64,000 bases of DNA from the NCBI GenBank assembly GCA_963675135.1, contig OY776124.1:6865001-6929000 (forward strand), in the 5' to 3' direction. The notes beneath the pieces were generated by a model that worked only from the letters and a program-made list of their open reading frames with translations, searched no databases and was not told the origin of the DNA. This DNA is from Galeopsis tetrahit. Taxonomy: Eukaryota; Streptophyta; Magnoliopsida; Lamiales; Lamiaceae. Position numbers and translations under genes: made by a program. This document shows positions 1 through 10,850 of the stretch, piece by piece; within the stretch, counting starts at the first letter, position 1; each line of letters begins with the position of its first letter.

Positions 1-72
1 TGTCCTGAAGAAGTGAGGTCATGTTTCTGAGTTTCAGTAGACTTGACCAAGTCTGCTGAAGTTTGAGTTTGT

Positions 73-82
73 TTCCCCCTTA
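73..82 (-). other. Candidate internal polypurine tract downstream of pol, copy A
   Basis: The minus strand reads TAAGGGGGAA a few bases after the pol stop. Copy B has a similar TTAAGGGGGAA strip about 200 bp after its pol, well before its LTR, so this is probably a secondary purine tract and not the LTR-adjacent one. Confidence 0.4.
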
Positions 83-102
83 ATCAATGAACTTCTTTGG
101 AT

Positions 103-3100
103 TTATTTGTCCAACTTCCCTGGATCAAGAAGTCCCAACTCTGCTGATAATTCCAGGAACCTTGCCTCTGCAAGTGGCTTAGTTAGTATATCAGCTTTTT
201 GATGATCTGTGTGTATTTTCACTAGGTTGATATCCTTCTTCTCCACATGATCTCTAATGAAGTGATGCTTGATGTCCACATGTTTGCATCTTGTGTGCAA
301 GACAGGATTTTGTGATATAGCAATGGCACTATTGTTATCACAGAAAATTGGCACTTCAGTAGAGTTGACTTTGTAGTCTCTGAGTTGTTGTCTTAGCCAA
401 AGTATTTGAGCACAACAACTTCCAGCAGCAACATATTCAGCTTCAGTGGTGGAGGTGGCTACTGTATTTTGTTTCTTGGAGAACCAAGATATGAGTTTGT
501 TGCCCAAGAATTGACAAGTCCCTGAGGTGGACTTTCTGTCAATTCTACATCCTCCATAATCAGCATCTGAGTAGCCAGTTAGCTCAATATTGTCATCAGC
601 AGGGTACCAAAGGCCTAGATTCTCAGTGCCTTTGAGATACCTCAAAATCCTCTTTGCAGCCTCAAGGTGGCTTTTCTTAGGGTTTGCTTGAAACCTTGCA
701 CAAACACCTACTGCAAAGGTGATATCAGGTCTGCTGGCAGTGAGATAGAGGAGTGAACCAATTATTCCTCTATACTCAGTAGAGTTGGTTGGAATACCAC
801 TCTCATCAGGATCCATCTTCCAATTTGTGTTCATTGAGATCCTTACTGGCTTGCTAGTTGTACACCCAAACTTTTTGATCATTTCTCTGGTGTACTTAGC
901 TTGGTTGATGAAGATTCCTTCTTTAGATTGCTTGACTTGTAGACCCAAAAAGAAGTTCATCAACCCCATCATGGACATCTCAAACTTGCTTTGCATGAGC
1001 TTGGAGAATTTTTCACATAGCTTCTCATTAGGGGATCCAAAAATTATGTCATCCACATAAATTTGGACAAGCAAGATGTCCTCTCCTTCAGAGATTCTGA
1101 AGAGAGTTCTGTCCACAGTTCCCTTGGTGAATCCATGATCCAAGAGGAATTGTGACAGTGTATCATACCAAGCCCTAGGGGCTTGTTTGAGTCCATATAG
1201 AGCTTTCTTGAGTCTGTAAACTTGGTTTCCAACTTCAAAACCTGGTGGTTGCTCCACATAGACTTCTTCTTTCAAGACTCCATTCAGAAAGGCACTCTTG
1301 ACATCCATTTGGTATACTTTGAACCTCTTGTGGGCTGCATAGGCTAGAAAGAGCCTTATTGCTTCTAGCCTTGCCACAGGTGCAAATGTCTCATCATAGT
1401 CAATGCCTTCATGTTGGCAATACCCTTTTGCCACAAGTCTTGCTTTGTTTCTGACAATCACATCATTTTCATTTTTCTTGTTCTTGAACACCCACTTTGT
1501 TCCAATAACATCTTGATGTGAAGGCCTATCCACCAGCTCCCATACTTCATTTCTGGTGAATTGGTTCAGTTCTTCCTGCATGGCTGTGATCCAATTGGCA
1601 TCTTGAAGTGCTTCCTCAATATCACTTGGTTCTTGCTCTGACAAGAAACAACAGAACATAGCACTTTCACCATGAAACTTTCTGGTTCTGACTCCTATAC
1701 TTGGATCACCAAGTATTAGATCAGTAGGATGATCAGATAACCAAGTCCTTCTTTTCCTGATCTCTTCAGTAGAGTTGTCCTCTACTGAAGGTGAGTCATT
1801 TTGATCATAGAATTCAGGATAATTTAATGCAGGATCTAATTCAGGATCATAATCAGGGGTGTTGTCCTCAATGTCAGGGACATTGGCATTTTCAACATTT
1901 TGAGTTCCCCCTTGATTATTTGACCCATTAACTACCTCAGCAGGAACTGCTTCTTCATTGGTAGTTGTTACCTGGATGTGAACTGGGATTGGTTCATTCA
2001 GTTCACCATTTCCATCTGTAGGATTTGTCTCAGGAAGGTTGCCTTCAGGATTGTTGTCCAATGTGGGGTTTTCAGGCAGATTGGCTTGAAAAACATCTAT
2101 GAATTCAGTGTCTTTGTCTTTTAGGCTTAATCTGGTTGTCCTTTGTGTGATTTCTTCAGGTTCTAAATGATCATTCCTGATCTCAAAGATAGATTCATCA
2201 AACACAACATGAGGTGTTTCTTCCACTATAAGGGTTTTCTTGTTGTAGACTCTGAAAGCTCTACTGATTTGAGAGTATCCAAGAAATACTCCCTCATCAG
2301 CTTTGCTGTCAAAAGCTTTCAACTGTTCTTTCCCATTATTGTGAATGAAACATTTACAACCAAATATATGAAAATATGACACTTTAGGCATTCTTCCTTT
2401 CCAGAGTTCATAGGGGGTTTTGCCTTGCCCCTTAGTGATCAAACATCGATTTTGAGTATGACATGCAGTGTTTATAGCTTCAGCCCAAAACCTCTTAGGT
2501 AAATTTGAATCAGCAATTAAGGTTCTAGCAGCTTCTTTTAAAGTTCTATTCCTTCTTTCTGCAACTCCATTTTGTTGGGGAGTTCTAGCTGCTGAGGTTT
2601 CATGAGCTATTCCATTTGAAGTTCAGTACTCATTGATGTATGAATTAATGAACTCAGTGCCTTTATCAGATCTTATCTTGATAATGCTAAGGCTTTTCTC
2701 ATTTGACAATCTCTTGAGAAGTTCAGGTAGTTTGACTTGTGTTTCCTTCTTATTAAGGAGAAATACTACCCATGTGAACCTAGAGAAGTCATCTACTACC
2801 ACTAATGTGTATTTTCTACCATTTATGCTTGAAGGGGTAATTGGTCCAAACAGATCCATATGTAGAAGTTCAAGTACCCTTTCAGTGGATATGACTGGTT
2901 TTCCTTTGAATGAGGCTTTAATCTGTTTTCCTTCTTGACATGGCTTACACACATGTTCTTTAATGAAAACCTCATTAGGTAGTCCTTTAACTAATGCATT
3001 TCTAGCAAGTTTATTCATAGATTTGAAGTTCAGGTGGTTTAGCCTCTTATGCCATAACCAACTTTGTTCACTAGAACTTTTAGCAATGAAACATGCAGCA

Positions 3101-3492
3101 TCAGTAGACTTGTCCCAATCTGCAAAATACACATTTCCCTTCCTAGTTCCAGTCAATAGGGTTTGTTGAGTTTTATCCTTAATTAGACACTTTCCACTTG
3201 AGAACTCAACATTAAAATCTTTATCACAGAATTGACTGATACTTAGGAGATTATATTTGAGACCAGCCACATAAGATACATTTGTTACTTTGATGTTACC
3301 AATCATCAAAGTACCATAACCTTTTGTAGTTGCTTGTGAGCTGTCTCCAAAAGTAACATTTGGGCCTTCTTTTTCAATGAAGTCAGTGAGGAGTTCCTTG
3401 TTTCCAGTCATGTGCCTTGAGCATCCACTGTCAAGGTACCATGCTGTCTTTTTGTTCATGCTCCTCTTCTTGTGGCCCACTGGTACCTGCAT
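103..3492 (-). pseudogene. pol: Pol of copy A, one in-frame stop in integrase
   Basis: Single frame of 1130 codons on the minus strand, open except for a TGA at 2620-2622. Order: protease (WYLDSGCSRHMTG near residue 18), GAG-pre-integrase zinc region (WHKRLNHL ... CKPCQEGKQ), integrase core, RT (YVDDIIFGS), and RNase H (SDADYGG, TEAEY, CDNNSAIA). In copy B the codon at the stop position encodes Cys, just after the conserved SDKGTEF block, so one substitution explains the break. The rest of integrase continues in frame across the stop. All the RT and RNase H motifs are present. The last codons lie just left of a purine-rich strip at 73-82. The element would need another copy's integrase, or read-through, to move. 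Confidence 0.9.
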
Positions 3493-5955
3493 TTAGATAG
3501 GTTTAGGTACCCTTTGAGTTTTGGGTCCTGAGAGGTTAGCTGTACCTTTGGGAACCCAAACTTGCCTAATAACCCTGATTGATTCAAGGTGGCTAAGTTG
3601 ATTTCCTAGTGCATCAGTATACACTGTCTTTCCCTTAAATGCCTTTGGGAAAGTATGTGTGAATGTGTTAACTCTGTAAGTTTCAGAGGAGTTGTCCACT
3701 CTTCTGAACTTATGAGTTCTTTGTGCAGCTTGATGAAATCTTTGAGGAAAGGCCTTTTTATGACCATTACCCTTTGGCATGAAGGGTTTTGGTTGTCTCA
3801 TTTTATTCTGCATGTGAGGGTAGTTGTCCTTAGGTCTATTCAGCTGAGGCTTTCTCAGATGAGTTGGCCTAGGCTGATTATACCTTGGATAATTCCTCTG
3901 AACATTGTTCAGGAGAGTTGCCCTTCCATTGGGTCTACTCTGCTGACCAATATTCCTCTTGTGCTCAGGAGCTTTGGCCATTTCCTTAGGTTTTGGCCTA
4001 TTCTCCTGAATCACTTGAGTAGGCATTTCATTCAATTTGCCCTTTCCTTTGTTCAGTGGCTGAATTATTTCATTTTCAGTTTGTGCCACTGATTTAACAA
4101 AGATTCTCTTAGTGTTACTTGTGGATGCAACACTAAGACAAGGTGAAGATTCAAATGGATCAAAACCCAATCCACTTCTTTGAGCCATAGGTCTTTGATA
4201 ACTTTGAATTTCCTCTATTGCTCTAGAGGATTTGTTCAAAGCAGACATCTTTAATTTCAGGCTCTCTTCACTTGATTTAAGAATATCATATTCATGTGAG
4301 AGGTTTTCAAATTTGGCATTTAGAATTTTAAATTCAAATTCTTTTCTCTTCTGAGAGAGAAGTTGATCATCAATCTCCTTTTGTTGGTCAACTATCCTGA
4401 GATTTGCTTCCTCAAGCTTTCTCAAGACTTGTTGATACAACTCAGTAGACTTGACATCAACAGCTACCTCAGAGTTCTTGGTTAGTTCAGTAGCCAATCT
4501 TTCATTTTCTCTCACACAGTTGTCATGAAATTCTTGTAATCTAGTGAAATCTTCCATCAACTTTCCTAAGGAAAGTTTCAGGTTAACCTCACTAGTGTTT
4601 TGTGAGATGAATGATGGTGAACTAGAAGTAGAGGATACCTCATCATCCTCAAGAGCCATGTTGCAAACATCATCATCACTGTTGGAGAATAATCCATCAG
4701 AGGAGTTGAAGCTTTCAGCACTATCAGATTCTTCACCAGCCATCATGGCTTTTCTATTGGTGAACTTTCTGTCTCTTTTAGCTTGTCTCTCTCTTCTTTC
4801 TTTAGAGCTCAATTCAGGGCAGTCATATTGGAAGTGCCCTTTCTTTTTACAGTTATAGCACAGATCTTCATCATCATCCTTCTTGGATTCTTCTCTTCTC
4901 TTAGATGAAGAAGGATCAGCTCTACTGGATCTTCTCCTATCAGAGGACTTGTCCTCTGATCTTTTCTCTTCAGGCTTTTTGTCTTCAGCCTGATCTTCAG
5001 GGGAGTTGTATCTTCTCCTGAATTTGTTGTCTTGGTAGAATTTCTTGTATCTACCAAACCTTGTGTTGAGCTTGTCAAACCTTCTAGCCATCAAGGCTAG
5101 TTCTTCCTTCATTTCAGTCTTAGAGACTGTCTTTGATGATCTGGGAGTGGGTTGCATTTCTGGTTCAGCAACTTTGGCTTTGAATGCCACTCCCTTAGTA
5201 GGATTTGAAGGTTCCTCAACAGGCTTTCTTCTATTGAGGTCAAACTCATAGGCTTTAAGTTCTGAGAATATTTGTTGCATGGGCATGGTGGAGAGATCTT
5301 TGGTATTCTGCATCATTACAGCATAGACATCCCACTTTTGAGTGAGACTCCTTAGGATTTTCAGTCCAACCTCTCTCTTGGTGTAGACCTTGCCCAATGA
5401 GTTAATCGCATTCATCACATCAGTGAATCTACCAGCAAATTTGTCAATGGACTCATCAGACTCCATTGAGAATTGTTCAAACTTCTGCACAGCAACTTGG
5501 AGCTTGTTCTCCTTGATTTTTTCAGTGCCCTCACACATTTCAGCAAGGGTATCCCATATTTCTTTAGCTGTGGTGCAGTGGTAGACTCTACCCATAACTG
5601 CATCTGGAATTGTTTGATAGAGGGTGTTCATGGCAAGATAATTCAAATTATCTTTCCTCTTTTCATCAGCAGTGAAGTCATCCTCATCTTTGGGAATCAG
5701 TTCCCTTATATCTGCTCTTTGCTCATCTGTCAATCTGGGGTTAGTTTGAGTAAACACAAAAGGTCCTCTTGTGATTACTCTAAGCATATCAGTATGAAGA
5801 GATGCAAGATGAGCCCTCATTCTAATTTTCCAGAAATCATAATTGTCTATTGAAAACATGGGCAGTTTGTGATGAGAAATGTGGTTGACTGGATTTGTGG
5901 CCATGTTGTCTAATCCTTGAACAGCAGGTGGAGGAACAGCATTGTTGTTGGCCAT
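3493..5955 (-). CDS. gag: Gag polyprotein of copy A
   Basis: 820 aa; nucleocapsid/capsid protein that packages element RNA in virus-like particles. The first ~240 residues resemble the UBN2/copia gag region (for example YDFWKIRMRAHL near residue 40). A CCHC zinc knuckle (CYNCKKKGHFQYDC) sits near residue 365, followed by acidic and Ser-rich stretches, a coiled-coil-like part near 470-600 and a basic Gln/Pro/Arg-rich tail. The ATG at 5953-5955 is 127 nt downstream of the primer site. The reading frame is the same as that of pol: gag ends in TAA (3493-3495) and the next in-frame codon is an ATG. Pol could be made by stop read-through or reinitiation; which one is not shown. The length is typical of Sirevirus gags, longer than in other copia elements. 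Confidence 0.9.
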   Translation of the reverse strand: MANNNAVPPPAVQGLDNMATNPVNHISHHKLPMFSIDNYDFWKIRMRAHLASLHTDMLRVITRGPFVFTQTNPRLTDEQRADIRELIPKDEDDFTADEKRKDNLNYLAMNTLYQTIPDAVMGRVYHCTTAKEIWDTLAEMCEGTEKIKENKLQVAVQKFEQFSMESDESIDKFAGRFTDVMNAINSLGKVYTKREVGLKILRSLTQKWDVYAVMMQNTKDLSTMPMQQIFSELKAYEFDLNRRKPVEEPSNPTKGVAFKAKVAEPEMQPTPRSSKTVSKTEMKEELALMARRFDKLNTRFGRYKKFYQDNKFRRRYNSPEDQAEDKKPEEKRSEDKSSDRRRSSRADPSSSKRREESKKDDDEDLCYNCKKKGHFQYDCPELSSKERRERQAKRDRKFTNRKAMMAGEESDSAESFNSSDGLFSNSDDDVCNMALEDDEVSSTSSSPSFISQNTSEVNLKLSLGKLMEDFTRLQEFHDNCVRENERLATELTKNSEVAVDVKSTELYQQVLRKLEEANLRIVDQQKEIDDQLLSQKRKEFEFKILNAKFENLSHEYDILKSSEESLKLKMSALNKSSRAIEEIQSYQRPMAQRSGLGFDPFESSPCLSVASTSNTKRIFVKSVAQTENEIIQPLNKGKGKLNEMPTQVIQENRPKPKEMAKAPEHKRNIGQQSRPNGRATLLNNVQRNYPRYNQPRPTHLRKPQLNRPKDNYPHMQNKMRQPKPFMPKGNGHKKAFPQRFHQAAQRTHKFRRVDNSSETYRVNTFTHTFPKAFKGKTVYTDALGNQLSHLESIRVIRQVWVPKGTANLSGPKTQRVPKPI

Positions 5956-6082
5956 ATTTCACAAATAATCAGTTAGTCAACAGGTAATAGATTTCAGATA
6001 ATGATCAGTTCAGTGACCACACCAAATATGTGAGTTTTGAAAATCAAGATGGATTTTCAGAAGCAGTGGTCTTTGAACCCCT

Positions 6083-6094
6083 GCTCTGATACCA
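6083..6094 (-). other. Primer binding site (initiator tRNA-Met), copy A
   Basis: The minus strand reads TGGTATCAGAGC, which matches the 3' end of plant initiator tRNA-Met and is the usual Ty1/copia primer site. It lies 2 nt inside the LTR end. Confidence 0.9.
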
Positions 6095-7016
6095 CTTGTT
6101 GGTACTGAAAGGAGTATATGACAAGTGTATGGGGGGGGGGGGGGGAATACACTTGTATGCAATTCTTTTGCTAATTTGATCAAACCAGAGTTCAGCAAGG
6201 TTGTCTTGGACAACTCTGCTGAAGGAGATTAACTCTTCTAAGAAAATCACACTACTAAGTACTATTGAGTACTTAGTTGAATAACTATCTAGGGGAGTTA
6301 TATGTGCGGAATAGTGGTTGACCCTTTAAGTTTAGACTCCTTTAATTTCTGAAATCACTTAGTCAATGCAACACAGTCCAGTTTTCAGGGAACTTGTCCA
6401 AATAAGTTTTTGCACAGTCTTTGAATGTTTATCCTTGAAAGATCAGTTTTGTGTGCAGTGTTGAATGTATGAAAGTACTTGGAATGTAAATCAATACAAG
6501 AAGTTATAGTGGTTCAGAGACTCAAGCTCCTACATCCACTTTCCCTGATTTAACAGGATAATTCCTTCACTCTTGGAATTAACTTGTTTTATAGTGCCAA
6601 GGTGCACTTGTTCAAGAACACCACTCCTTGGTGAATTGATCCCTAGGATGTCTAGAGTCCTAGTACCCTCTTCTCAACTCAGAACTGAACTGTTCTTCTC
6701 TCAACAGTCAGCTCCTACCACTTCTACTACTACAACCTTCTCACTTTCACTCTTGAAAGATGTAAGGGTTGAAGTAAGGTTCCAACTAATGAGATATCCT
6801 TTACAATGAAGATCAGTGTATAAGGATAGGATATCTCTCTAAGCTTGTGTATGGATATACAATTGGGTTCAGCTTAGATGAAGTGTTTGAAGACTAAGAT
6901 AGTCTTTGAAAGCTTTAAGAGCACTTGTCAACTTGTAGGATAGTTGGATATTCTTGTCAAGGTTGAGGTGCTTTTGGATTGTGTTGAGGTGCTTTCAAAT
7001 GGTCTTCACACTTCTG

Positions 7017-7024
7017 TATTTATA
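7017..7024 (-). promoter_or_regulatory. TATA box of copy A LTR promoter
   Basis: The minus strand reads TATAAATA, about 1.06 kb into the LTR. The copy B LTRs have the same octamer at 38733-38740 and 50951-50958. Transcription of the retroelement should start some 30 bp downstream, i.e. towards lower coordinates. Confidence 0.6.
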
Positions 7025-7469
7025 GACAAAATGGAGGATTTGCCCGTTGGAGAGGCAGCCCCAAATTGCTATAAATGTCTTCCTTGAGTTCTTCAAACTG
7101 GAAGACAGATTCTTGATAGTGACATGTCCTCATTTGGGTAATAAACGGCTGTAACAGTTTTGTCTTCATTCTGTAGCACTTTTCCCAATGTTTGACTTCT
7201 TGTTAGGACTTGGACATGGCTTCTGAAGGTTGATCCAATGATAGGACAACATTCCTTATCAACTGGACAACTCTCCTTATCACTATCAGCAGTTTTGCCT
7301 TTCAGCAAGGTTGGCTTGCTCTTCTTCAGATGACTTGGCTCTTTCCCTTTATTTCACTCCAAGGTGATCTTAGCATGTTTCTTTGGTGATCTTTAGGGTG
7401 TGGTTGTCTCTTTCTCTTCAGCATAGTTGACCTTCAATCTTTAGAACATCTGTTCTGATTCAATCATGC

Positions 7470-7820
7470 TGAGACAACTTTTCTGGACAACTCTTCTGAT
7501 CAGCATATTTGGCCTTTTAGCATCAGAGCACTTTACACATAGAGTTGGCTTCTCTGGACAACTCTCCTGATCCAAAGCCTTTGAGTAGCCTTGTCCTTTT
7601 GAGCTAGGTAAAGTTGTTCTTGCATATGGCTAGCTTCTTTGGACAACTCTGCTGATCAGAGTTATTCAGCTTGTCCTTTTGATTTTACCAATCTTGCATA
7701 TGGACACTTTCTCTGGACAACTCTCCTGATCAGATCATCTTATTGGACTTGTCCTTTTGAGCTTTACAATCTTGTTCTTGCATAAGAACATCTTCTCTGG
7801 ACAACTCTCCTGATCAGTGC
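7470..7820 (-). repeat. Irregular array of GGACAACTCT-CTGATCAG motifs in the LTR
   Basis: On the plus strand, copies of (C/T)T(C/T)TGGACAACTCTNCTGATC occur at about 7481, 7554, 7640, 7713 and 7797, spaced 70-90 bp, with diverged sequence between them. A further copy lies at about 6208. The CTGATCAG part is a palindrome. The position upstream of the TATA box suggests a U3 enhancer-like array; that role is inferred. Confidence 0.7.
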
Positions 7821-8119
7821 ATTTGGTTTTTCATAGAGTGTCCTTGCTCTTAAGTGGTTGTTCCAGAATTTGAGCCTTGAGGGGACTTGATCTTGATCAT
7901 CTTCAAAGCATAGGTTCCCCCTCAAATTGTGCATCTAATTGTCTAAGAGCTGCCTAACATTTCAGCTTCTCATCTAGCCTTATGCTATGTGTTCTAACAT
8001 TTTTAGAACACTATCAATTTGACTTAGGCATGTCTCAGGGGGTTTTGGTATTAGATCAAAACATATTTCATTTTATTCCCAACATTTGTTGATGATCAAA
8101 ATGAATGAAATGGGGCCTC

Positions 8120-8127
8120 TATTTATA
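8120..8127 (-). promoter_or_regulatory. TATA box of Tat element LTR
   Basis: The minus strand reads TATAAATA followed by GAGGCCCC. It is placed at the expected U3/R border of the LTR remnant and separated from the copy A insertion by only about 35 bp. Confidence 0.45.
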
Positions 8128-8981
8128 GGTGTAGGCTTGGAGATATTTGTGCAAGTAGTTAGGGATTTTAATTCAAATTTTGAATTACTTGGGCTAAAAA
8201 TACCCTATTTGGGCTCAATTTGGTTTGGGCTAAGAATACCCTATTTGGGCTCAATTTGATTTGTTGGACTTTAGAGGCCCATCTTCATTTATGGGACTTT
8301 AGAGGCCCATCTTGCTTTATTGGACTTTAGAGGTCCGTCTTCATTTATCGGACTTTAGAGGTCCGTCTTTATTTATTGGGCTTCGGAGATCCATTTTAAC
8401 TCATTGATCATTCAAGGCCCATATTAATTGGAGGGAACAATTAAATATTAATTAATTATATCTTTATTTTAGGAATTAAATTTATTCCAACAAATAAATA
8501 ATAAATTTAATTAATATTTAACCCGTAATTTCCACGCGTCGCAATTTAATTCGTAATTGAATTTTCCTCGTCTACAAATTGCCCCCTCGTATTTCATCCA
8601 CAAGTACATTTGTCTTTGAAGTGGATGAATTGCGAAATTATTTCAATGTTTTCCCCATACCTAAATTTTGTATTATTGGACTTTATGAATTGTCACAATT
8701 AATAAAATTTATCTCATGGGCTCAAATAGTGTAGTCTTTTGGGCCAAAATGAACAAACAAGTTTATGAGTGTATGGAGTATTTTAAAGCCCAATTCTTCC
8801 TTCTTACAATTAATCTAGTCCAAGAAGAAGGCCCAATTGTATTTGAATATCTTTCATCCGTAAATCACAAAATATATGTCACCAAATCTTTGAAATATGA
8901 TTTTCCAAGAATTGTGGAGATTTAGTTGAGATACACCAAAATATATGCTTGTTGATCCTTATCTTTTCACCCCTTCAAGCC

Positions 8982-8989
8982 TATATAAA
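8982..8989 (+). promoter_or_regulatory. Candidate antisense promoter (TATATAAA) in the LTR
   Basis: The plus strand has CCTATATAAAGG at 8980. A leader rich in CA/TC follows, containing a ~26-bp tandem duplication (CAATCATCACTTCACAATTT, twice near 9003-9055). A GAG|GTAACA donor is at 9086/9087. The next in-phase features on this strand are an acceptor at 10838 and the ATG of the plant-mobile-domain ORF at 10851. The promoter therefore points to that ORF; use is unproven. Confidence 0.4.
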
Positions 8990-9336
8990 GGATGCCCTCC
9001 TTCAATCATCACTTCACAATTTCATCTTCAATCATTACTTCACAATTTCAACAAAGAAGTGAAGAAATTATCATCGAGTTCACGAGGTAACATACTACGC
9101 TGTGCTCTCTTCATTTTATTTTATTTCTAAACGTATATGCATGTATATAGCACATATTAATTTTGTCAAGAACTATTCTCTTGTTTCTAGTTTTATTCTG
9201 CCCATATATGCATGTATACGTATGACTTTTCTTCTATTATATTTCCTTGCTTGGAACCCAAACCTTGTGAAATTATATCATCTAGAGTAGCAATAGGAGC
9301 TTTTGTATTTACTGTGTATCAGTTTGTCAACAACCA

Positions 9337-9350
9337 TTCCCCCCTTTCTT
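9337..9350 (-). other. Polypurine tract of the Tat element
   Basis: The minus strand reads AAGAAAGGGGGGAA, 14 uninterrupted purines, immediately followed by TGG, a canonical LTR start. It primes plus-strand DNA synthesis in LTR retroelements. Confidence 0.6.
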
Positions 9351-9849
9351 GTACTGCACACATATACCAAGAAAAATTCCAAGAAATATGGCCTCACGGA
9401 AGAAATATCCCAACAAATATGGCAATAGTGAATCTTAAATTCACAGAATTCGAATGAGAATCGTGGGTGTCCCGTGGGTTTTTTTTTTTTACTCAATCGA
9501 ATCTGTGAATTTTAATGATTTGGAAGAATCCATAACTTATTTTAGCCCAAGTCAATTTTTGCAATAGCCATTCTTAATCATATTAACCAAATTCGAAAGG
9601 GAGAGTGGGTTTTCGGTCGTCGGTATATTATTTTCTTTCGAATTTGGATAGTTTGGAAGAGTGGAATTTTGAGATTACTTGTTTTGGGCCGCGAGGGAGG
9701 CGGCGGAAGGAGGTACTGCTAGACTTCCGTTGGCGGCGGTGTTGCGACTCACGGCGAATGCAGCTGAACTCAGGCGAGGCGGCGGATTCGAGTCGAGGTG
9801 GACTTCCGGTTTCTGTCGGCGACTGGACTGTGGCGGTTGAACTCAGGCG

Positions 9850-10360
9850 AGGCGAGGCGGTGGACTCCCGGTTGCGGCGGCTGGATCTAGGGGCAAGGCG
9901 GCGACTGAGCTTTGGGGCGGCACGGCGCTGGATTCAGGCGGCGACTGAGCTTTGGGGCGGCACGACGCTGGATTCAGGCGGCGCTCAGGGGCGACTGATT
10001 TCCGGTTGCAGCGGGCGGCAGCGCTGGATTCAGGCGGCGCTCGGGGGCGACTGATTTCCGGTTGCAGCGGGCGGCGGCGCTGGATTCAGGCGGCGACTGA
10101 GCTTTGGGGCGGCACGACGCTGGATTTAGGCGGCGCTCGGGGGCGACTGATTTCCGGTTGCAGCGGGCGGCGGCGCTGGATTCAGGCGGCGCTCGGGGGC
10201 GACTGATTTCCGGTTGCAGCGGGCGGCGGCGCTGGATTCAGGCGGCGACTGAGCTTTGGGGCGGTACGGCGCTGGATTTAGGCGGCGCTCGGGGGCGACT
10301 GATTTCCGGTTGCAGCGGGCGGCGGCGCTGGATTCAGGCAGCGCTCGGGTGGAGCGCAAC
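9850..10360. repeat. GC-rich higher-order minisatellite, 152-bp period
   Basis: The core TGATTTCCGGTTGCAGCGGG starts at 9996, 10052, 10148, 10204 and 10300, spacings 56, 96, 56, 96. A 56-bp and a 96-bp subunit alternate to give a 152-bp higher-order unit, with about three full units. Subunits share GGATT(C/T)AGGCGGCG and CGACTGAGCTTTGGGG blocks. Less regular GC-rich sequence of the same style extends from about 9690 to 10570. Its place between the extra ORF and the 3' LTR matches the hypervariable 3' region known in Tat elements. The reading frames inside it are by-products of the repeat. Confidence 0.9.
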
Positions 10361-10850
10361 GGCGGCGTTGGGTGTACGACGGCGACCGATTCCAGGCGGC
10401 GTGAACAGGCGTCGCGGGGGCTAGCTTCAGGCGGAGCGTAGCGACGGCGGGCTTCAGGCGATGGCTTTAGAGGAATCGTTAAGGCGATGATCTTTAGAGG
10501 AAGAGGTGGAGCGCGGCGGTGGCTTTAGAGGCACGCGACGGCAGTCGGCGGCGGCGGCCTTCAGGCAGTACGCGGCTGGAGTGCAGCAAATGGGGACGGA
10601 AGTTGTACCAGATGGCTTGAGGATTTTGAATTTATGTGCGAGAAAATAGGGCATCACATGATTTGGGCTTGATTCATTAGGGAAATGGGCCCAAACTGGA
10701 ATGTCACTTAATTAATTCAACCCAACTTCACCCTTTATTGATTTATTATTGATTTAAATATGGCCAGCTCCTTGTTTTTTAAATTAATTTAAGATAATGG
10801 GCTTTCTAGCTTTAATTAATTGTCGTCTCTTTTCTCAGGTTCCTTAAAAA

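Larger units (their letters stand above)
1..8084 (-). mobile_element. Sirevirus-like Ty1/copia retrotransposon, copy A (3' end off window)
   Basis: On the minus strand the order is LTR (6097-8084), tRNA-Met primer site (6083-6094), gag (3493-5955) and protease-integrase-RT-RNase H (103-3492). This is the Ty1/copia order, with integrase before RT. The long gag, long LTR and pol sequence closely match copy B, which is a complete Sirevirus-type element, so the same lineage is inferred. The region downstream of pol, where copy B has a third ORF, and the 3' LTR lie beyond position 1. The right-hand flank begins at 8085 with TTTGT, one half of the expected 5-bp target duplication; the other half is not visible. 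Confidence 0.93.
6097..8084 (-). repeat. 5' LTR of copy A (1988 bp)
   Basis: Read on the minus strand it starts TGTTGGGAATAA at 8084 and ends CCAACA at 6097, the same ends as the copy B LTRs (TGTTGGGATATG...CCAACA). It abuts the primer binding site with a 2-nt spacer. A TATAAATA box lies at 7017-7024. A run of 15 or more G occurs near 6130. The upstream half carries an array of short related motifs (see 7470-7820). No second LTR is in the window, so the length rests on the terminal motifs. Confidence 0.88.
8085..9336 (-). repeat. 3' LTR remnant of the Tat element (mainly U3)
   Basis: Bounded on the inner side by a 14-nt polypurine tract; on the minus strand the LTR then begins TGGTTGTTGACAAAC. 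A minus-strand TATAAATA box (8120-8127) lies about 1.2 kb in, as expected for the U3/R border. Copy A interrupts the sequence just after it. Without a second LTR for comparison, the boundary is an inference. The region 8230-8400 holds short imperfect repeats of GGACTTTAGAGG(C/T)CC. Confidence 0.6.
9087..10838 (+). other. Candidate 5'-leader intron of the antisense ORF
   Basis: Donor GAG|GTAACA at 9087 and acceptor TCTTTTCTCAG at 10838, the latter with a T-rich tract (10826-10836) and 12 nt before the ATG. Splicing would remove the polypurine tract and the whole GC-rich minisatellite from the leader. Evidence is splice-site consensus only. Confidence 0.35.

Noticed and set aside
6130..6145. 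Long G tracts (also near 14075 and, as C, near 32760) as regulatory quadruplexes
   Set aside because: Single homopolymer runs with no conserved spacing; more likely slippage-prone tracts with uncertain length.
8716..8925. A 69-codon plus-strand reading frame in the LTR remnant
   Set aside because: No family resemblance and located in U3-like DNA; chance frame.
9605..10441. Several overlapping plus-strand and one minus-strand reading frames of 60-150 codons in GC-rich DNA
   Set aside because: They restart every 152 bp with the same sequence; they are by-products of the minisatellite, not genes.
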